A DNA stretch of 33,473 nt, from the NCBI GenBank assembly GCA_027061425.1, contig JALSUN010000113.1, positions 1-33,473 of the forward strand. The letters run 5' to 3'. The stretch comes from Helicobacteraceae bacterium (GTDB lineage: Bacteria; Campylobacterota; Campylobacteria; Campylobacterales; Sulfurimonadaceae). How positions within the stretch are numbered: position 1 is the stretch's first letter; each line of letters starts with the position of its first letter. Both the position numbers and the translations under genes were made by a program. Under the pieces are notes generated by a model that was not told where the DNA came from, made no database searches, and saw only the letters and a program-made list of their open reading frames with translations. Shown piece after piece: positions 16,377-23,310 of the stretch.

Positions 16377-17196
16377 CTTTTACCTTGATGCGTTTTGTAG
16401 ACACTTCTCTAACTCTTAAAAAAACAGGAAAGCGCGGCTTATGATACTTCGTCATCTCTTGGTATTTAAAAGTTACTATATCACCTACTTGAGGTGGGTC
16501 TCTTCTCTCTTCATCACTAAATCCAGAACCTATTTTAAAGCGGGTTCCATCTTTGAGTTTGCACTCTATGGAGCCAAGGAGACCCTTATACTTTCCTTTT
16601 CCGGGTATCTGTCGTATGACTTCGCACTCTGTATCTAAAAAACTCTTGACTTTTAGTGCTTTTGATGTTCTTTTGGCGATGTAGGGTGCCTTTGGGTCTC
16701 TTACAACAACACCCTCTCCACCCAATGTTTCTACCTTTTTAAGATATAGGGTTAACTCTTTTTTATTTTTGATAACTTTTTGAGAGAGTATTTTGATACT
16801 TCTACCCTCATAAGGCTTGACCAATGCAAGTCTCTCAAAAAGTCCACCTTTAGCATTTGGGACCTCAAAAATATAGTGTTTTATCTCTCGCCACTCTTGA
16901 GAAGGCACCTTGTCTCTCACTATAGAAGATATATGCTCAAAATCTTTTCGCCTACTCCATAACTCCCCATCAATAGGAAAAGGCGGATACTCTTTTGTAA
17001 ACCACTCTGGAGCATGTATGATCTCTCCTCCACGGCTTATAAGATGTTCTCCATCCCAGTAAGCACGAATACCATCAAGCTTTTCACTCACTACCCACCC
17101 ACTAATGTTTTGGTCTTTATAAACATTTAGAAGTAGAAGTTTTGGCTTTGTGGCAAAGAGTAAAAAGGGGATGAGTAAGAGGAGCAGTTTTATCAT
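16366..17196 (-). CDS. Exported ATP-dependent DNA ligase (LigE-like)
   Basis: The 276-residue protein is a small two-domain ligase. It has an N-terminal hydrophobic signal-like segment (MIKLLLLLIPFLLFA) and motif I as EKLDG, with the adenylated lysine at about residue 39. Motif III is near IFEVPNAKGG, motif IV is GGEGVVVRDP, motif V is LKVKSFLDTE, and a C-terminal OB domain ends in KPRFPVFLRVR. Periplasmic ligases of this kind occur in Gram-negative bacteria and are sometimes linked to DNA uptake. A ligase inside a glycan operon is unexpected; it overlaps wzx by 11 bases and the wbpE fusion by 4, so it is transcribed with them. Confidence 0.88.
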   Translation of the reverse strand: MIKLLLLLIPFLLFATKPKLLLLNVYKDQNISGWVVSEKLDGIRAYWDGEHLISRGGEIIHAPEWFTKEYPPFPIDGELWSRRKDFEHISSIVRDKVPSQEWREIKHYIFEVPNAKGGLFERLALVKPYEGRSIKILSQKVIKNKKELTLYLKKVETLGGEGVVVRDPKAPYIAKRTSKALKVKSFLDTECEVIRQIPGKGKYKGLLGSIECKLKDGTRFKIGSGFSDEERRDPPQVGDIVTFKYQEMTKYHKPRFPVFLRVREVSTKRIKVKDAQ

Positions 17197-18785
17197 AGAG
17201 TTTGAGTAATATACTCTATCTCTTCATCACTAAGATAAGGGTTCATAGGCAGACTCATGATCTCTTCACTTACCTTTTCAGCTATGGGGAATGCGCCTTT
17301 TTTATACTCTAGATATTTGAAACATTCTTGTAAATGAAGAGGTATGGGGTAGTGTACTGCAGTAGGGATACCGACAGTCTTAAGCTCTTTCTGAAGCTGG
17401 TCTCTGGTTGTTGGTTCTTGGTCGTTGGCATTGATTTGGATGGAATATTGTGCCCATACTGAGGTTCTGTTTTCTTCGACTGTAGGGGTAGTTAGTTTTT
17501 GGTTTTTGGTTTTTAGTTTTTGGTTGTATTTTTTGGCTACTTCTTGACGTAGAGCCAGATCTTTTTTGTAATATTTTAATTTGACATTGACTATAGCACA
17601 TTGCAAAGTATCCATACGACCACCCATACCAATATATTGATGGTGATAACGTTTAGACTGTCCATGGACTCTTAAAGAGCGGATTTTGGTTGCTAGTTTT
17701 TCGTTGTTGGTGAAGACGGCTCCTCCGTCACCGAAACAACCCAGCGGCTTGGCTGGGAAAAATGATGTGGTTGAGATGTCTCCCAGGTTGGAGTCGGTTT
17801 TACCTTTGTATGTAGCGCCGAATGACTGTGCACCGTCGATGATGATGTGCAGTTTTTGGTTTTTGGTTTTTAGTCTTTTGTCGGCGATGGCTTGTATGGC
17901 ATCAATGTCTGCAGGTTGCCCGTAGAGACTGACAGGCATAATGGCTTTGGTTTTCTCTGTAATGGCTGCTTCTATCTTGGTGGCATCAATGTTATAAGTC
18001 TTTTCATCTATATCTACAAAAACAGGAACAGCACCTAAAAAAGCGATGGTCTCAGCTGTTGCTATAAAAGTAAAGGGGGTGGTGATGATCTCATCACCAG
18101 GTTTGATGTCTAGTGCCATCATCGCAAGCAGTAGAGCATCGGTTCCTGAACTACAGGTAATGGCATATTTAGCACCGGTAAATGTTTGAAGGTTTTTTTC
18201 AAGTTCTACTACTGCGTCTCCCATGATATAACTAGTGTTGTTGAGTACCATATCCATCTCTTTTTCTAGTTCTGGTTGATATATGAAGTACTGTTTTTTG
18301 AGGTTGGCGAAATCGATGCTGGTTGCTGGTTGCTGGTTTTTGGTTTTTAAAAAATTCTCTGGTGAAATAGTGTGGTCTGGGTACTTTTCCATCATTTTTC
18401 TATCACGAGTGACTACTTGTGCATTGACAGCTTTTGCACTTGCTATCACCTGTGAGTCTTCTATATCTTCGTAATCTAATTCTATATAAGAGGGGGTTTT
18501 GGCAATTTTGAAATAGGACAAGAACTCTTTTATCATGGCATGAACTATTTGCAAGACTTGTTTTCTCGTCATTTTCGGATATTCTATCTTCAAGAGATTG
18601 TATTTCATGAACTCAAAATTATCTATTGATGAACCAGATATAAACACAAAATCTTTTTGCTTTAAAAACTCAAAGACCTCTACAGATGCAGGGAACCGTT
18701 CTCTACGCTCCTCTTCATAATAATCAAGTAGGATATTTAAATCAAGAAGAATATTTGTCATGGGTAAATTTGGCATATGCATCAT
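17193..18785 (-). CDS. wbpE: PIN-domain toxin fused in frame to WbpE-like aminotransferase
   Basis: Residues 9-145 form a PIN RNase-like domain: NILLDLNILLD (Asp15, Asp21), EDIEDSQVIASA (about 106-117), TRD (Asp128) and the usual ending ISPENFL. Residues 157-530 are a complete DegT aminotransferase, opening IDFANLKKQY, with SSGTDALLL, IIDGAQSFGA and Schiff-base Lys346 in FFPAKPLGCFGDGG. Gene order makes it the WbpE step, 3-amination of UDP-3-keto-GlcNAcA. The junction KTKNQQPATS is heptad-array sequence. No ATG, GTG or TTG lies in frame between the linker and IDFANL, so separate expression of the full enzyme is unlikely. More array-coded peptides lie at about 304-312, 423-431 and 452-460. The true start is probably Met9 (18761). 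Confidence 0.9.
   Translation of the reverse strand: MMHMPNLPMTNILLDLNILLDYYEEERRERFPASVEVFEFLKQKDFVFISGSSIDNFEFMKYNLLKIEYPKMTRKQVLQIVHAMIKEFLSYFKIAKTPSYIELDYEDIEDSQVIASAKAVNAQVVTRDRKMMEKYPDHTISPENFLKTKNQQPATSIDFANLKKQYFIYQPELEKEMDMVLNNTSYIMGDAVVELEKNLQTFTGAKYAITCSSGTDALLLAMMALDIKPGDEIITTPFTFIATAETIAFLGAVPVFVDIDEKTYNIDATKIEAAITEKTKAIMPVSLYGQPADIDAIQAIADKRLKTKNQKLHIIIDGAQSFGATYKGKTDSNLGDISTTSFFPAKPLGCFGDGGAVFTNNEKLATKIRSLRVHGQSKRYHHQYIGMGGRMDTLQCAIVNVKLKYYKKDLALRQEVAKKYNQKLKTKNQKLTTPTVEENRTSVWAQYSIQINANDQEPTTRDQLQKELKTVGIPTAVHYPIPLHLQECFKYLEYKKGAFPIAEKVSEEIMSLPMNPYLSDEEIEYITQTL
17404..17431. repeat. Heptad array inside wbpE (array B)
   Basis: On the plus strand: CTGGTTG TTGGTTC TTGGTCG TTGGCAT. 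Read by wbpE it encodes NANDQEPTT, an apparent insertion just before RDQLQ, where relatives have a short turn. Confidence 0.75.
17494..17523. repeat. Heptad array inside wbpE (array C)
   Basis: On the plus strand: AGTTTTT GGTTTTT GGTTTTT AGTTTTT GG. wbpE reads it as KLKTKNQKL after AKKYNQ, in a surface region where relatives are shorter. Confidence 0.9.
17851..17878. repeat. Heptad array inside wbpE (array D)
   Basis: On the plus strand: AGTTTTT GGTTTTT GGTTTTT AGTCTTT. wbpE reads it as RLKTKNQKL just before the conserved IIIDGAQSFGA strand, where family members normally have about KYGLKV. Confidence 0.9.
18318..18348. repeat. Heptad array at the PIN/WbpE junction (array E)
   Basis: On the plus strand: GCTGGTT GCTGGTT GCTGGTT TTTGGTT TTT. 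It encodes the linker KTKNQQPATS that joins the end of the PIN domain to the first conserved residues of WbpE. Confidence 0.9.
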
Positions 18786-18999
18786 ATTTTATTTCATTGT
18801 CATCGAAATCAGCCGAATGCGTATTCATACCGATTCTTCTCCAATTTTGGGCTATGTACTCATCAGAAAAAGTTTCTTTTTCTTGTGCAAGATCTTTAGT
18901 TGTTTTTATTTCAACACCTTTATCTTGAAAACTTTTTAACAACCAAATGATTTTATCAGCTATCGATTCATTTTTTATATTTACAATCAACTGCATCAT
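18742..18999 (-). CDS. Probable antitoxin partner of the PIN domain
   Basis: The 85-residue protein begins MQLIVNIKNESIADKIIWLLKSFQDKGVEI, a strand-helix pattern common in small proteins encoded just before PIN toxins, and has a charged, probably disordered C-terminal tail (FDDNEIKYDAYAKFTHDKY). It overlaps the start of the PIN-WbpE gene, as antitoxin/toxin pairs do. I cannot place it in a named antitoxin family. With the PIN domain it forms a cassette bounded by heptad arrays E and F. Confidence 0.7.
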   Translation of the reverse strand: MMQLIVNIKNESIADKIIWLLKSFQDKGVEIKTTKDLAQEKETFSDEYIAQNWRRIGMNTHSADFDDNEIKYDAYAKFTHDKYSS

Positions 19000-19031
19000 A
19001 ATTCCTTTATATTTCCATCAATTATAACATA

Positions 19032-19087
19032 TTGGTCTTTGGCCATCTGTTTTTCATTTTTGGTCTCTGTCATTATTTGTTGTTTAC
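19032..19087. repeat. Degenerate heptad array after wbpD (array F)
   Basis: The register is TTGGTCT TTGGCCA TCTGTTT TTCATTT TTGGTCT CTGTCAT TATTTGT TGTTTAC on the plus strand. It covers the gap between the antitoxin gene and wbpD and reaches into the last wbpD codons (KVNNK). Confidence 0.7.
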
Positions 19088-19669
19088 TTTTAGATCATTG
19101 TTGATGAGTTCGTATGTTGCGAATTCATCTTCTGCTCTATTGCTTTCAAAATCGAGTGTATCGCCTGAGATCCCGACCCAGCCGATCTGTTTGGCAGGAA
19201 CACCTACCATAAGAGCATAAGGCTTAACATCTCTGTTGATGACGGCACCAGAACCTATAAGCGCATACTCACCGATAGTCACACCACAGACGATGGTCGC
19301 ATTGGCGCCTACAGAACAGCCTTTTTTAAGTAGAGTCTTTTTGAACTCGTCACGCCTGACTATAAAGCTTCTAGGGTTGATGACATTAGTAAAGACCATA
19401 GAGGGACCTAAAAAGACATCATCTTCGACGTCAACACCTTCATAGATAGAGATATTGTTTTGTACTTTGACACCATTGCCTACTTTAACTTTTGGACCGA
19501 CAACACAATTCTGACCAAAAGAGCAGTTCTCACCGATAGTAGTATGAGAAAGTACATGAGAAAAGTGCCAAATTTTAGTGTTATCACCTATAGTTACATT
19601 ATCGTCAACGTAGACACTTTCATGAGCATAATAGTTTTTGGTTTTTGGTTTTTGGTTTTTGGTATTCAT
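19073..19669 (-). CDS. wbpD: WbpD/WlbB-type N-acetyltransferase
   Basis: The 198-residue left-handed beta-helix enzyme has hexapeptide repeats through [30 protein letters not shown] and [26 protein letters not shown]. The family hallmarks [11 protein letters not shown] and [12 protein letters not shown] are present. It acetylates the 3-amino group of UDP-GlcNAc3NA, using acetyl-CoA. The first 12 residues ([12 protein letters not shown]) are pure heptad-array translation; homologues start at about YYAHES. The ATG overlaps the stop of the S23 gene (ATGA), so the native start seems to have been replaced when the S23 gene arrived. Confidence 0.92.
   Translation of the reverse strand: MNTKNQKPKTKNYYAHESVYVDDNVTIGDNTKIWHFSHVLSHTTIGENCSFGQNCVVGPKVKVGNGVKVQNNISIYEGVDVEDDVFLGPSMVFTNVINPRSFIVRRDEFKKTLLKKGCSVGANATIVCGVTIGEYALIGSGAVINRDVKPYALMVGVPAKQIGWVGISGDTLDFESNRAEDEFATYELINNDLKVNNK
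19635..19662. repeat. Perfect (TTTTTGG)x4 heptad array (array G)
   Basis: Four exact copies of TTTTTGG lie on the plus strand directly inside the wbpD start. On the wbpD strand they read CCAAAAA and encode KNQKPKTKN. This unit has no stop codon in any of the six frames. Confidence 0.95.
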
Positions 19670-20019
19670 ATGCTTTTCTTTATCGAGGTAATTAATGCAT
19701 TTAGCATTTTTTTAATTTGCAGCGTTTTTGTCTGTATACTAGTAATATCTTGAATGTAGCCAATGTTTTTAGAAATCAATAGTTGTGTCTCGAGTTCACA
19801 TAGAGATCCCAGCGATATATAAAGAAATTGAACAAACTCTTTTTTAGAATTTCTTGAACTTCCTTCAGCAATATTGCTAGGTACGGAAACAGCTGAACGA
19901 CGCATTTGATCAGAAAGTGCATAGGTCTCTTCTTTTGGAAGAAGTTTAACGAGGACATAAACCTCTGTGACAAGGCCCATAGACTTCTGCCAAACATCAA
20001 GTTGTTCATAACCCGCCAT
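19666..20019 (-). CDS. S23/IVS-type four-helix-bundle protein
   Basis: The 117-residue, all-helical protein shows the family pattern: [11 protein letters not shown], then [30 protein letters not shown], then [21 protein letters not shown]. Relatives are encoded in intervening sequences of 23S rRNA genes and, as Avd, beside diversity-generating retroelements; they bind nucleic acid, but a cellular role is not established. It interrupts the wbpB-wbpD order and is bracketed by heptad arrays in opposite orientation (G and H), so it looks like mobile cargo. No reverse transcriptase or template repeat is seen nearby. Confidence 0.92.
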   Translation of the reverse strand: MAGYEQLDVWQKSMGLVTEVYVLVKLLPKEETYALSDQMRRSAVSVPSNIAEGSSRNSKKEFVQFLYISLGSLCELETQLLISKNIGYIQDITSIQTKTLQIKKMLNALITSIKKSI

Positions 20020-20030
20020 ATTAATGCTCT

Positions 20031-20067
20031 TTAACTAAAAACGAGAGACCAAAAACCATCAACCAAG
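20031..20067. repeat. Heptad array between wbpB and the S23 gene (array H)
   Basis: On the minus strand: TTGGTTG ATGGTTT TTGGTCT CTCGTTT TTAGTTA. The wbpB stop codon (TGA) lies inside its second unit. Its orientation is opposite to array G on the other side of the S23 gene. Confidence 0.85.
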
Positions 20068-21018
20068 CACCTTTTTACAAAAAGGGTGGTATTCACCTTT
20101 AAGACCAACAGGGTCAAGGTTTCTTATAGTAGAGACGGTACGAATGGAACCATAAGCTTCATCAAGACCAAAACCATTACCTTTTAAGATCTCTTGATAA
20201 CTAAGAGTATGTAAGTCAGTAAACCCACCAGAGAACTCTATTTCGTCACCATTGACAGTGATAGAACGATAGGTTCTTTGACCTTGTGCTTTGATCTCTT
20301 CAGGTAGATAGTCATAGTTTACAGAGAGAAACCATCTCACATTGGCATTTTTGAGTTTGAAAGTACCTGCGTTACAGTCTGGTGTTTTAACATTAACAAT
20401 GTTCTCTTCGACGTCACCAAAAATCCAACAGAGCATGTCATAGAAGTGAACACCAATGTTAGAAGCGATACCTCCTGACTTCTCTTCATGCCCTTTCCAT
20501 GAAATAAAATACCATTTTCCACGAGAAGTAAGGTAGGTGAGATCAATGTCGTAGATTTTATTAGGGTTTTCTGCAAGCTCTTTAGAAACTTTCTCTTTTA
20601 AGGCAATGATGGAAGGGTGTAGACGTAGTTGTAAGATGTTGTAAACCCTTTGACCTGTCTCTTGTTCGATGACCTTGAGCTGGTCAATGTTATGAGGGTT
20701 TAAAACGAGAGGTTTTTCACAAATAGCATCAGCACCACTTTTAAGAGCAAAGCGTATGTGAGAGTCGTGAAGATAGTTTGGAGAACAGATAGACATATAG
20801 TCTATCTTTTTACCTGTATCACGATGCCATTTATCTACAAAACGATCAAAGCGCTCAAACTCTGTAAAAAAGTCTGCTTGGGGAAAGTTACTGTCCATAA
20901 TCCCAATGCCGTCATAAGGGTCAAGTGCCGCAACAAGGTTGTTTCCAGTCTCTTTGATGGCTTTCATATGTCTTGGTGCGATGTAACCTGCTGCGCCCAT
21001 CAGTGCAAAATTTTTCAT
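20059..21018 (-). CDS. wbpB: WbpB/WlbA-type UDP-GlcNAcA 3-dehydrogenase
   Basis: The 319-residue Gfo/Idh/MocA oxidoreductase has the N-terminal dinucleotide fold (GAAGYIAPRHMKAI), YMSICSPNYLHDSHI and the family CEKPLVLN lysine motif (about 99-106). QLRLHPSIIALK and the GHEEKSGGIASNIGVHFYD region match WlbA/WbpB closely. It oxidises the 3-hydroxyl of UDP-GlcNAcA so that WbpE can aminate it. It lies 66 bases after wbpA, with array I in the gap. Its last codons (VLG-stop) run into array H. Confidence 0.93.
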   Translation of the reverse strand: MKNFALMGAAGYIAPRHMKAIKETGNNLVAALDPYDGIGIMDSNFPQADFFTEFERFDRFVDKWHRDTGKKIDYMSICSPNYLHDSHIRFALKSGADAICEKPLVLNPHNIDQLKVIEQETGQRVYNILQLRLHPSIIALKEKVSKELAENPNKIYDIDLTYLTSRGKWYFISWKGHEEKSGGIASNIGVHFYDMLCWIFGDVEENIVNVKTPDCNAGTFKLKNANVRWFLSVNYDYLPEEIKAQGQRTYRSITVNGDEIEFSGGFTDLHTLSYQEILKGNGFGLDEAYGSIRTVSTIRNLDPVGLKGEYHPFCKKVLG

Positions 21019-21044
21019 ACTATCTTTTCCTTTTTATCTTAATA

Positions 21045-21084
21045 TCTATCAACAATTATCTAAAAACCATCAACTGACAACCAA
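21045..21084. repeat. Heptad array between wbpA and wbpB (array I)
   Basis: On the minus strand: TTGGTTG TCAGTTG ATGGTTT TTAGATA ATTGTTG ATAGAT, beginning directly after the TAG stop of wbpA. The units are diverged but keep the 7-base register. Confidence 0.7.
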
Positions 21085-22347
21085 CTACAATCTCCAAGTA
21101 GGATTTTCAACGATGCCTTTGATATCTATAAGTACGGCGTCACCATTGGAAATTTTTTGATAATCTTCTGTTTTAAGCTGTTTAAATTGTTTATGAGCAA
21201 CAGCTACAACAATAGCATCATAGGTAGTAGTGCTTTCAAATGGATCCTCTATAATACCATGCATGTAGTGTTGTTTATCTTCATCTGGATCGACCCATGG
21301 ATCATACACATCGACCTGACAGTTATAGGCTTTAAGCTCTTCGATGATGTCAACGACCTTGGTATTACGCATGTCAGGGCAGTCCTCTTTAAAGGTGACA
21401 CCTAAGATGAGTACCTTTGCCCCTTTGACCTTTTTATCTTCTTGTATCATCATCTTGACAGTCTGTTCTGCGATATATTTTCCCATACCATTGTTGATTT
21501 GTCGTGCACCGAGGATGAGGTTGGGCTTGTAGCCCATCTCTTCTGCCTTATAAGTCAAGTAGTAAGGATCTACACCGATACAGTGTCCACCTACAAGACC
21601 TGGTGTTAGTTTTATAAAGTTCCATTTTGTAGCAGCAGCGTTAACCACTTCATTGGTATCTATGCCCATAGTGTTAAAGATGAGTGAGAGCTCATTGATG
21701 AGTGCAATGTTGACATCTCTCTGTGTATTTTCTATGACCTTAGAGGCTTCAGCAACTTTGATACTTGTTGCTTTATAGGTACCAGCAGTGATAACACTTT
21801 TGTAGAGGGCATCGACTTTGTCCGCTATCTCAGGAGTAGAACCTGAAGTGACTTTTAAAATTTTAGTAACGGTATGTTCTTTGTCACCAGGGTTAATGCG
21901 TTCCGGGGAGTAACCTGCAAAAAAGTCTTGGTTAAAAACAAGTGAAGATGTTTTTTCAAGAACAGGAACACAGACCTCTTCGGTGACACCAGGGTAAACA
22001 GTGGACTCATAGATGACGATGTCCCCTTTTTTAAGAACATGACCGACCGTTTCAGAAGACTTTATAAGTGGTGTCAAATCAGGACGGTTAGAACTGTCTA
22101 TAGGAGTTGGAACGGTCACGATAAATACTGTGGCATCTTCGATATCATCTGTATTGGTAGTGTAGCTTAAATGGTTTTTGACTGCCAACAGTTGGTTTTC
22201 GTCTAATTCCAAAGTACGGTCATAACCTCTATGCAGTTCATCTATGCGTGCACAGTTAATGTCAAAACCGACAACATCGTATTTACGTGCAAAAGCGTGG
22301 GCGAGAGGTAGTCCGACATAACCGAGACCTATAATTGCTATTTTCAT
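21085..22347 (-). CDS. wbpA: UDP-N-acetylhexosamine 6-dehydrogenase (WbpA/TviB family)
   Basis: The 420-residue protein has the Rossmann start IAIIGLGYVGLPLA (about 3-16), TVPTPID, the catalytic cysteine in GGHCIGVDPYY (Cys256), and the C-terminal UDP-binding domain with GVTFKEDCPDMRNTKVVDII. It oxidises C6 of UDP-GlcNAc (or UDP-GalNAc) to the uronic acid in two NAD-dependent steps. The neighbours wbpB, wbpD and wbpE point to UDP-GlcNAcA as the product. The sequence is also close to TviB/WbpO, so the epimer used is not certain. A TATAAT lies about 30 bases upstream, so this may be an internal operon promoter. Confidence 0.92.
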   Translation of the reverse strand: MKIAIIGLGYVGLPLAHAFARKYDVVGFDINCARIDELHRGYDRTLELDENQLLAVKNHLSYTTNTDDIEDATVFIVTVPTPIDSSNRPDLTPLIKSSETVGHVLKKGDIVIYESTVYPGVTEEVCVPVLEKTSSLVFNQDFFAGYSPERINPGDKEHTVTKILKVTSGSTPEIADKVDALYKSVITAGTYKATSIKVAEASKVIENTQRDVNIALINELSLIFNTMGIDTNEVVNAAATKWNFIKLTPGLVGGHCIGVDPYYLTYKAEEMGYKPNLILGARQINNGMGKYIAEQTVKMMIQEDKKVKGAKVLILGVTFKEDCPDMRNTKVVDIIEELKAYNCQVDVYDPWVDPDEDKQHYMHGIIEDPFESTTTYDAIVVAVAHKQFKQLKTEDYQKISNGDAVLIDIKGIVENPTWRL

Positions 22348-22375
22348 TAAAATTCCATAGATTTAAATATACAAC

Positions 22376-22381
22376 ATTATA
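22376..22381 (-). promoter_or_regulatory. Candidate -10 box of wbpA
   Basis: Minus-strand TATAAT is the only promoter-like word in the 45-base gap between wbpA and the citrate-lyase-like gene. No matching -35 is visible. Confidence 0.5.
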
Positions 22382-22392
22382 TTAGATTTGTT

Positions 22393-23310
22393 TTAAGTTG
22401 CGCTCAAAGCATCATTTTGATCTCTAATTCCATAGATATCTTCCCTTTGCAAGATAGTCTCTGCCCAGCTCTGTTGGGTAGTAACCTCTCCCATTTTCCC
22501 ATCTAGGTTAAGCACACCATCGTTCTTTGAGCATATTTGTTTGGCTTCATTGATCTCTTTTTGACTGACCTGATATACCTTATTTGTTAATGCAATTTGT
22601 TTAGGATGAATGATGGTCTTAGAAGTGAGACCATTTTGCAACTCGTAGGTGGCTTCTTTTAAAAATCCTTCTTTGTCAGAAAAGTCAGGATAGACAGGGG
22701 CACTGATCTCAAATCCATAAGGCTTAAAGGTACTAATGAAGTTGGCTATGACTTGTGATGGTACAAGCATGTCGTAGATGCTATCATGCTGTTTTAGAGA
22801 GAGTTGACGTAGCAGGTCTTGTGCTCCGAAGCGGATGCAGATGATCTGTTTTTGGTAAGGGATAAGGAGCTCTCGAAGTTGTTGGAGTTTCTGTATGTCG
22901 AAGAGCTCTTGGCCCTCTATACTTGGCATAATCTTCGGATGTTGAATTTTGGATGTTGGATTTTGAATGATGGTTAGATAATTTTTCGCATTTTCCAACC
23001 CGAATTTAGGGAGGACGAACCCATCTACTTTTTCTATGTTTTTCTGTGCTAAAAATGTTTTGAGCATTTGTGGGTTTTGAGGTCTGATAAATCGAAGCAG
23101 TTTTGTCTCTTGCAGGTTCTCTAAAACAGTGTCAAGACGTTCCAGCGCTTCTTCTAGGTTACTGCTTGCCAAGCCATCTTCGAAGTCGATGACGACGGAG
23201 CGCAGTTCGGGGTGTTTTTTGCCGGAGAGGATGGTTTGTAGGTTTTTGTGTGAGGCGGGGACGAAGAGGGTGCCGCCAAGTTCGAGTGTGTGGATCAAGG
23301 CTCTAGACAT
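22393..23310 (-). CDS. HpcH/HpaI aldolase / citrate lyase beta-like TIM-barrel protein
   Basis: The 305-residue protein has the family outline: LFVPASHKNLQTIL, VIDFEDGLASSNLEEA with metal-binding acidic residues (about 41-50), GFVLPKFGLENA, PSIEG, IRFGAQDL and IIHPKQIALTN near the C-terminus. It could be a CoA-ester lyase, or belong to the C-C bond lyase group found in some tellurite-type stress clusters, whose N-terminus looks similar. I cannot tell the substrate. A heptad array codes the IQNPTSKIQHPK segment, apparently an insertion before PSIEG. It overlaps the PIN gene by 8 bases. A role in the glycan pathway is not evident. Confidence 0.8.
   Translation of the reverse strand: MSRALIHTLELGGTLFVPASHKNLQTILSGKKHPELRSVVIDFEDGLASSNLEEALERLDTVLENLQETKLLRFIRPQNPQMLKTFLAQKNIEKVDGFVLPKFGLENAKNYLTIIQNPTSKIQHPKIMPSIEGQELFDIQKLQQLRELLIPYQKQIICIRFGAQDLLRQLSLKQHDSIYDMLVPSQVIANFISTFKPYGFEISAPVYPDFSDKEGFLKEATYELQNGLTSKTIIHPKQIALTNKVYQVSQKEINEAKQICSKNDGVLNLDGKMGEVTTQQSWAETILQREDIYGIRDQNDALSAT
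22942..22976. repeat. Heptad array inside the citrate-lyase-like gene (array J)
   Basis: On the plus strand: TTGAATT TTGGATG TTGGATT TTGAATG ATGGTTA. It mixes TTGAATG and TTGGATT words, linking the ATTCAAC and TTGGTTT arrays into one family. The gene reads it as IIQNPTSKIQHP. Confidence 0.85.

Noticed and set aside
19073-19669. Acetyltransferase as PglD for bacillosamine
   Set aside because: The [11 protein letters not shown] and [12 protein letters not shown] motifs and the wbpA/B/E neighbours match WbpD/WlbB, not PglD.
19460-19753. Plus-strand ORF with hydrophobic FGFWFLVFG segment, possible membrane peptide
   Set aside because: The hydrophobic stretch is just the reverse reading of the heptad array; the frame overlaps wbpD and the S23 gene.
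19666-20019. Avd gene of a diversity-generating retroelement
   Set aside because: No reverse transcriptase, template repeat or variable repeat pair is visible in the window.
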